Part shown: piece by piece, positions 62,353 to 64,000 of the stretch
How the letters are laid out: each line of letters opens with the position of its first letter
Position numbering within the stretch: position 1 is the first letter of the stretch
Source: an uncultured Bacteriovorax sp.
Lineage (GTDB): Bacteria; Bdellovibrionota; Bacteriovoracia; Bacteriovoracales; Bacteriovoracaceae
Assembly: GCA_946481315.1 (NCBI GenBank)
Contig: CAMLMH010000009.1
Coordinates: forward strand, 61,412 to 125,411
Length of the DNA: 64,000 nt
Direction: 5' to 3'
The notes under the pieces: model-generated
Seen by the model: only the letters and a program-made list of their open reading frames with translations
Told to the model about the DNA's origin: nothing
Database searches by the model: none
Program-made: the position numbers and the translations under genes

Positions 62353-63630
62353 ATGAAAGTGTTAACCATAAAAATGTCCGAGTATTCTAAGGAAGTGAAG
62401 TCTCGATATATTAAGCCTTTTAGCTATATTCTCGCTGCGATGGCTTTGGTGAACAGCTATATCTATTTCAGCATCTATCGTTCTTTGGTCTTGAGTACTA
62501 TTTGTTTTCTTTGTGCGACTGCCGCTTTCATGCTTCCGTTTATCACCAAGAGAACAAACTCTCATGTTTTTGTAGCCAATTATACAGTGATGGTCATGTT
62601 TGTTTGTGTAACCTCTCTCGGTGTCTACACCGGCGGGATAATGTCTAACGCCATTTGGTGGTTAGGCACATTGCCGTTACTTGCTTCTTTCTTGCTTAAT
62701 GCCTTTGCAGGTTTAATCTGGTTTTTGATTGTCATGGCAGTATTCATTTTTATTTTCTTTCTAGGAACTATTGGCGCCTTACCCTTAAATGTTTTGCATG
62801 ATGCTAGTCCAGTGGGACGAATGTTTGTTTCTTTTACTCTCAATGCCGGCCTCATTACTTTTTTGTGTATCCTTGCCGATTCTATTCGTGACGAAGCCTT
62901 TTTAGAAAAAGAAGAGCTTCGGTTGAAAACTTTTCAGCTTAATCAACTGGCGTCATTGGGAAAAATGGCTTCCGGGGTTGCTCACGAAATTAATAATCCA
63001 CTGACAGTTGTTCGAGGAGCGCAATTGCGTATCCTGCGCATGATCCAATCACCTGAACCTATCGATAAAGAAGTACTGGCCGAATACATGGGCAAAGTTC
63101 ATCGTAATATTTTACGTATACAGGATGTAACAGGTCTTCTGGGTACAATTTCCGAAAAAGCACGCGACCGGACGATTTCTAAAATAGATACTAAAAATAT
63201 GATAGAGGATGTTATTCAGATGCGTACCGAAGACCTGCATCGCTATAACATTACCCTTATCACCACATTTCCGGAGGAGCCACAGCTCTTCAGCGGGATT
63301 TTCTCAGAAATGTTTCAGGCTTTTCTCAATATTTTCGACAATGCCATTTATGAGCTGAAAAACAGCTCCGACCAATCTAAAATTTTGAAGGTCGATCTGC
63401 AGGCACAGGAAAAATTTATTGTGGTGACATTCGAGGACAATGGTTCAGGAATCCCTTCACACCTCAAGCAAAGAGTTTTTGACCCATTCTATCGTTCAAA
63501 GAATTTTGATGACCATAAAGGATTAGGACTCAGCTTCTCATATAACGTGATTCTTGCTAACCACGGCACCCTTGATCTATTGAACACAGCCAAGGGGTCC
63601 ATTTTTCAAATCACTCTGCCGAAAGCTTAA
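62353..63630 (+). CDS. Membrane-bound sensor histidine kinase
   Basis: This 425-residue protein has about six N-terminal membrane segments (residues about 20-180) that form the sensor, with no recognised input domain. The kinase part has the H-box SLGKMASGVAHEINNPLTVV with phosphorylated His211, an N-box FLNIFDNAIYEL, G1 FEDNGSGIP, F box FDPFYRSK and G2 KGLGLSFSYNV. The H-E-I-N-N-P sequence is of the NtrB-like type, which often partners sigma-54 activators; no response regulator gene is adjacent. ATG 62353 with AAAGG upstream. Terminator at 63631-63659. Confidence 0.93.
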   Translation: MKVLTIKMSEYSKEVKSRYIKPFSYILAAMALVNSYIYFSIYRSLVLSTICFLCATAAFMLPFITKRTNSHVFVANYTVMVMFVCVTSLGVYTGGIMSNAIWWLGTLPLLASFLLNAFAGLIWFLIVMAVFIFIFFLGTIGALPLNVLHDASPVGRMFVSFTLNAGLITFLCILADSIRDEAFLEKEELRLKTFQLNQLASLGKMASGVAHEINNPLTVVRGAQLRILRMIQSPEPIDKEVLAEYMGKVHRNILRIQDVTGLLGTISEKARDRTISKIDTKNMIEDVIQMRTEDLHRYNITLITTFPEEPQLFSGIFSEMFQAFLNIFDNAIYELKNSSDQSKILKVDLQAQEKFIVVTFEDNGSGIPSHLKQRVFDPFYRSKNFDDHKGLGLSFSYNVILANHGTLDLLNTAKGSIFQITLPKA

Positions 63631-63659
63631 AAAAAAGCCCGCTTAGAGCGGGCTTTTTT
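63631..63659. terminator. Strong bidirectional rho-independent terminator
   Basis: GCCCGCT (63637-63643), a TAG loop and AGCGGGC (63647-63653) form a GC-rich stem flanked by six A's on one side and six T's on the other, ending transcription of the kinase gene and of the convergent rpoD. Confidence 0.93.
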
Positions 63660-63667
63660 ATTCTGGT

Positions 63668-64000
63668 CTAGTTATCTACATAACTCTTAAGTAATTTAGC
63701 ACGCGACGGATGTCTTAGCTTTCTTAGGGCCTTCGCCTCAATCTGACGGATACGTTCACGAGTAACGAAGAAATCCTGACCTACTTCTTCAAGAGTGTGA
63801 TCCGATTTTTCACCGATACCAAAACGCATACGAAGAACTTTTTCTTCACGTGGAGTCAGTGTCGAAAGAACAGCTCTCGTCTGTTCTGAAAGCGTAATAG
63901 ACATTACAGCGTCAGCAGGAGAGATGATCTTCTTATCTTCAATAAAGTCTCCAAGAGATGAATCTTCTTCTTCCCCGATTGGAGTTTCAAGCGAGATTGG
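63668..64000 (-). CDS. rpoD: RNA polymerase sigma-70 factor, C-terminal end (5' end outside window)
   Basis: The reverse frame runs from the stop at 63668-63670 to the right edge at 64000 without interruption, 110 residues. It covers the end of region 3 ([10 protein letters not shown], residues about 15-24 of the visible part) and region 4: [48 protein letters not shown]. The [12 protein letters not shown] helix contacts the -35 element. It fits a primary sigma factor. Only the C-terminal about 110 residues are visible. Confidence 0.95.
   Translation of the reverse strand, partial: PISLETPIGEEEDSSLGDFIEDKKIISPADAVMSITLSEQTRAVLSTLTPREEKVLRMRFGIGEKSDHTLEEVGQDFFVTRERIRQIEAKALRKLRHPSRAKLLKSYVDN

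Noticed and set aside
1..64000. tRNA genes, CRISPR arrays, insertion sequences and prophage elements
   Set aside because: Reading both strands I saw no cloverleaf-like block with a TTCGA-type loop, no regularly spaced repeats other than the coding array at 1740, and no transposase or integrase.

Overview
The window is a stretch of an AT-rich Gram-negative chromosome. Lipoproteins, lipopolysaccharide or capsule genes, a cobalamin-dependent methionine synthase, two sigma-54-type promoters and a housekeeping sigma factor at the right edge all fit. A pair of small regulators near the left end vaguely recalls the TIGR02147-type proteins of Bdellovibrionota (Bdellovibrio/Bacteriovorax relatives). 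That placement is inference and weakly supported. I see no tRNA, rRNA, CRISPR array, insertion sequence or attachment site.

Layout. 1-3235: the N-terminal part of an endonuclease/exonuclease/phosphatase-fold gene, a pair of small regulators behind a good sigma-54 promoter, an Ala-Pro-rich lipoprotein, a methyltransferase and a small unknown gene. 3237-7877: the metF-metH operon for methionine synthesis. 7970-11302: an aldose-epimerase-like protein, a UPF0489 protein, UDP-xylose synthase and a fumarylacetoacetase-fold enzyme. About 11413-50975: a very large surface-polysaccharide region. 51015-53739: a BamE/OmlA-like lipoprotein, then an unknown lipoprotein, a small HTH regulator and an exported protein behind a second sigma-54 promoter. 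53747-54436: ung. 54408-59041: an unusual pair of divergent twitch-type radical SAM genes, one a tandem duplication of a whole radical SAM enzyme within one protein. 59034-62174: a SWIM-SNF2 helicase. 62353-63630: a histidine kinase. 63668-64000: the C-terminal end of rpoD.

How the polysaccharide genes fit together. At least four nucleotide-sugar branches can be read. (1) dTDP branch: rfbA and rfbB make dTDP-4-keto-6-deoxyglucose, and the ketoisomerase, aminotransferase and acetyltransferase at 40959-42920 turn it into an N-acetylated 3-amino-3,6-dideoxyhexose. (2) CDP branch: rfbF, rfbG, an epimerase-like cupin and a Lys-containing DegT aminotransferase. (3) UDP-L-FucNAc branch: fnlA, fnlB, fnlC and a WbuB-like transferase. 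(4) UDP-QuiNAc branch: a WbpM-type dehydratase, a 4-reductase and a small initiating phosphoglycosyl transferase. UDP-xylose synthase adds a possible fifth. Assembly genes include a Wzx flippase, three polymerase/ligase-like membrane proteins, two adjacent Wzz-topology proteins, several glycosyltransferases, acyltransferases, a sulfotransferase-like protein and several methyltransferases.

The most interesting candidate for an undescribed pathway is 19617-27211. Two convergent operons, meeting with a 4-bp overlap, encode a phosphoheptose-isomerase-like SIS protein, an SDR, a divergent sugar-phosphate cyclase (DHQS fold), a 2-hydroxyacid dehydrogenase and a metal-dependent cyclase/amidohydrolase on one side. 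On the other are a Gfo/Idh/MocA dehydrogenase, a KdsB-like CMP-sugar synthetase with an altered motif, an HpcH/HpaI aldolase and a zinc-ribbon methyltransferase. I read this as a route to an unusual CMP-activated 2-keto-3-deoxy acid sugar and/or a C7-cyclitol-derived decoration. The second candidate is the radical SAM locus at 54408-59041.
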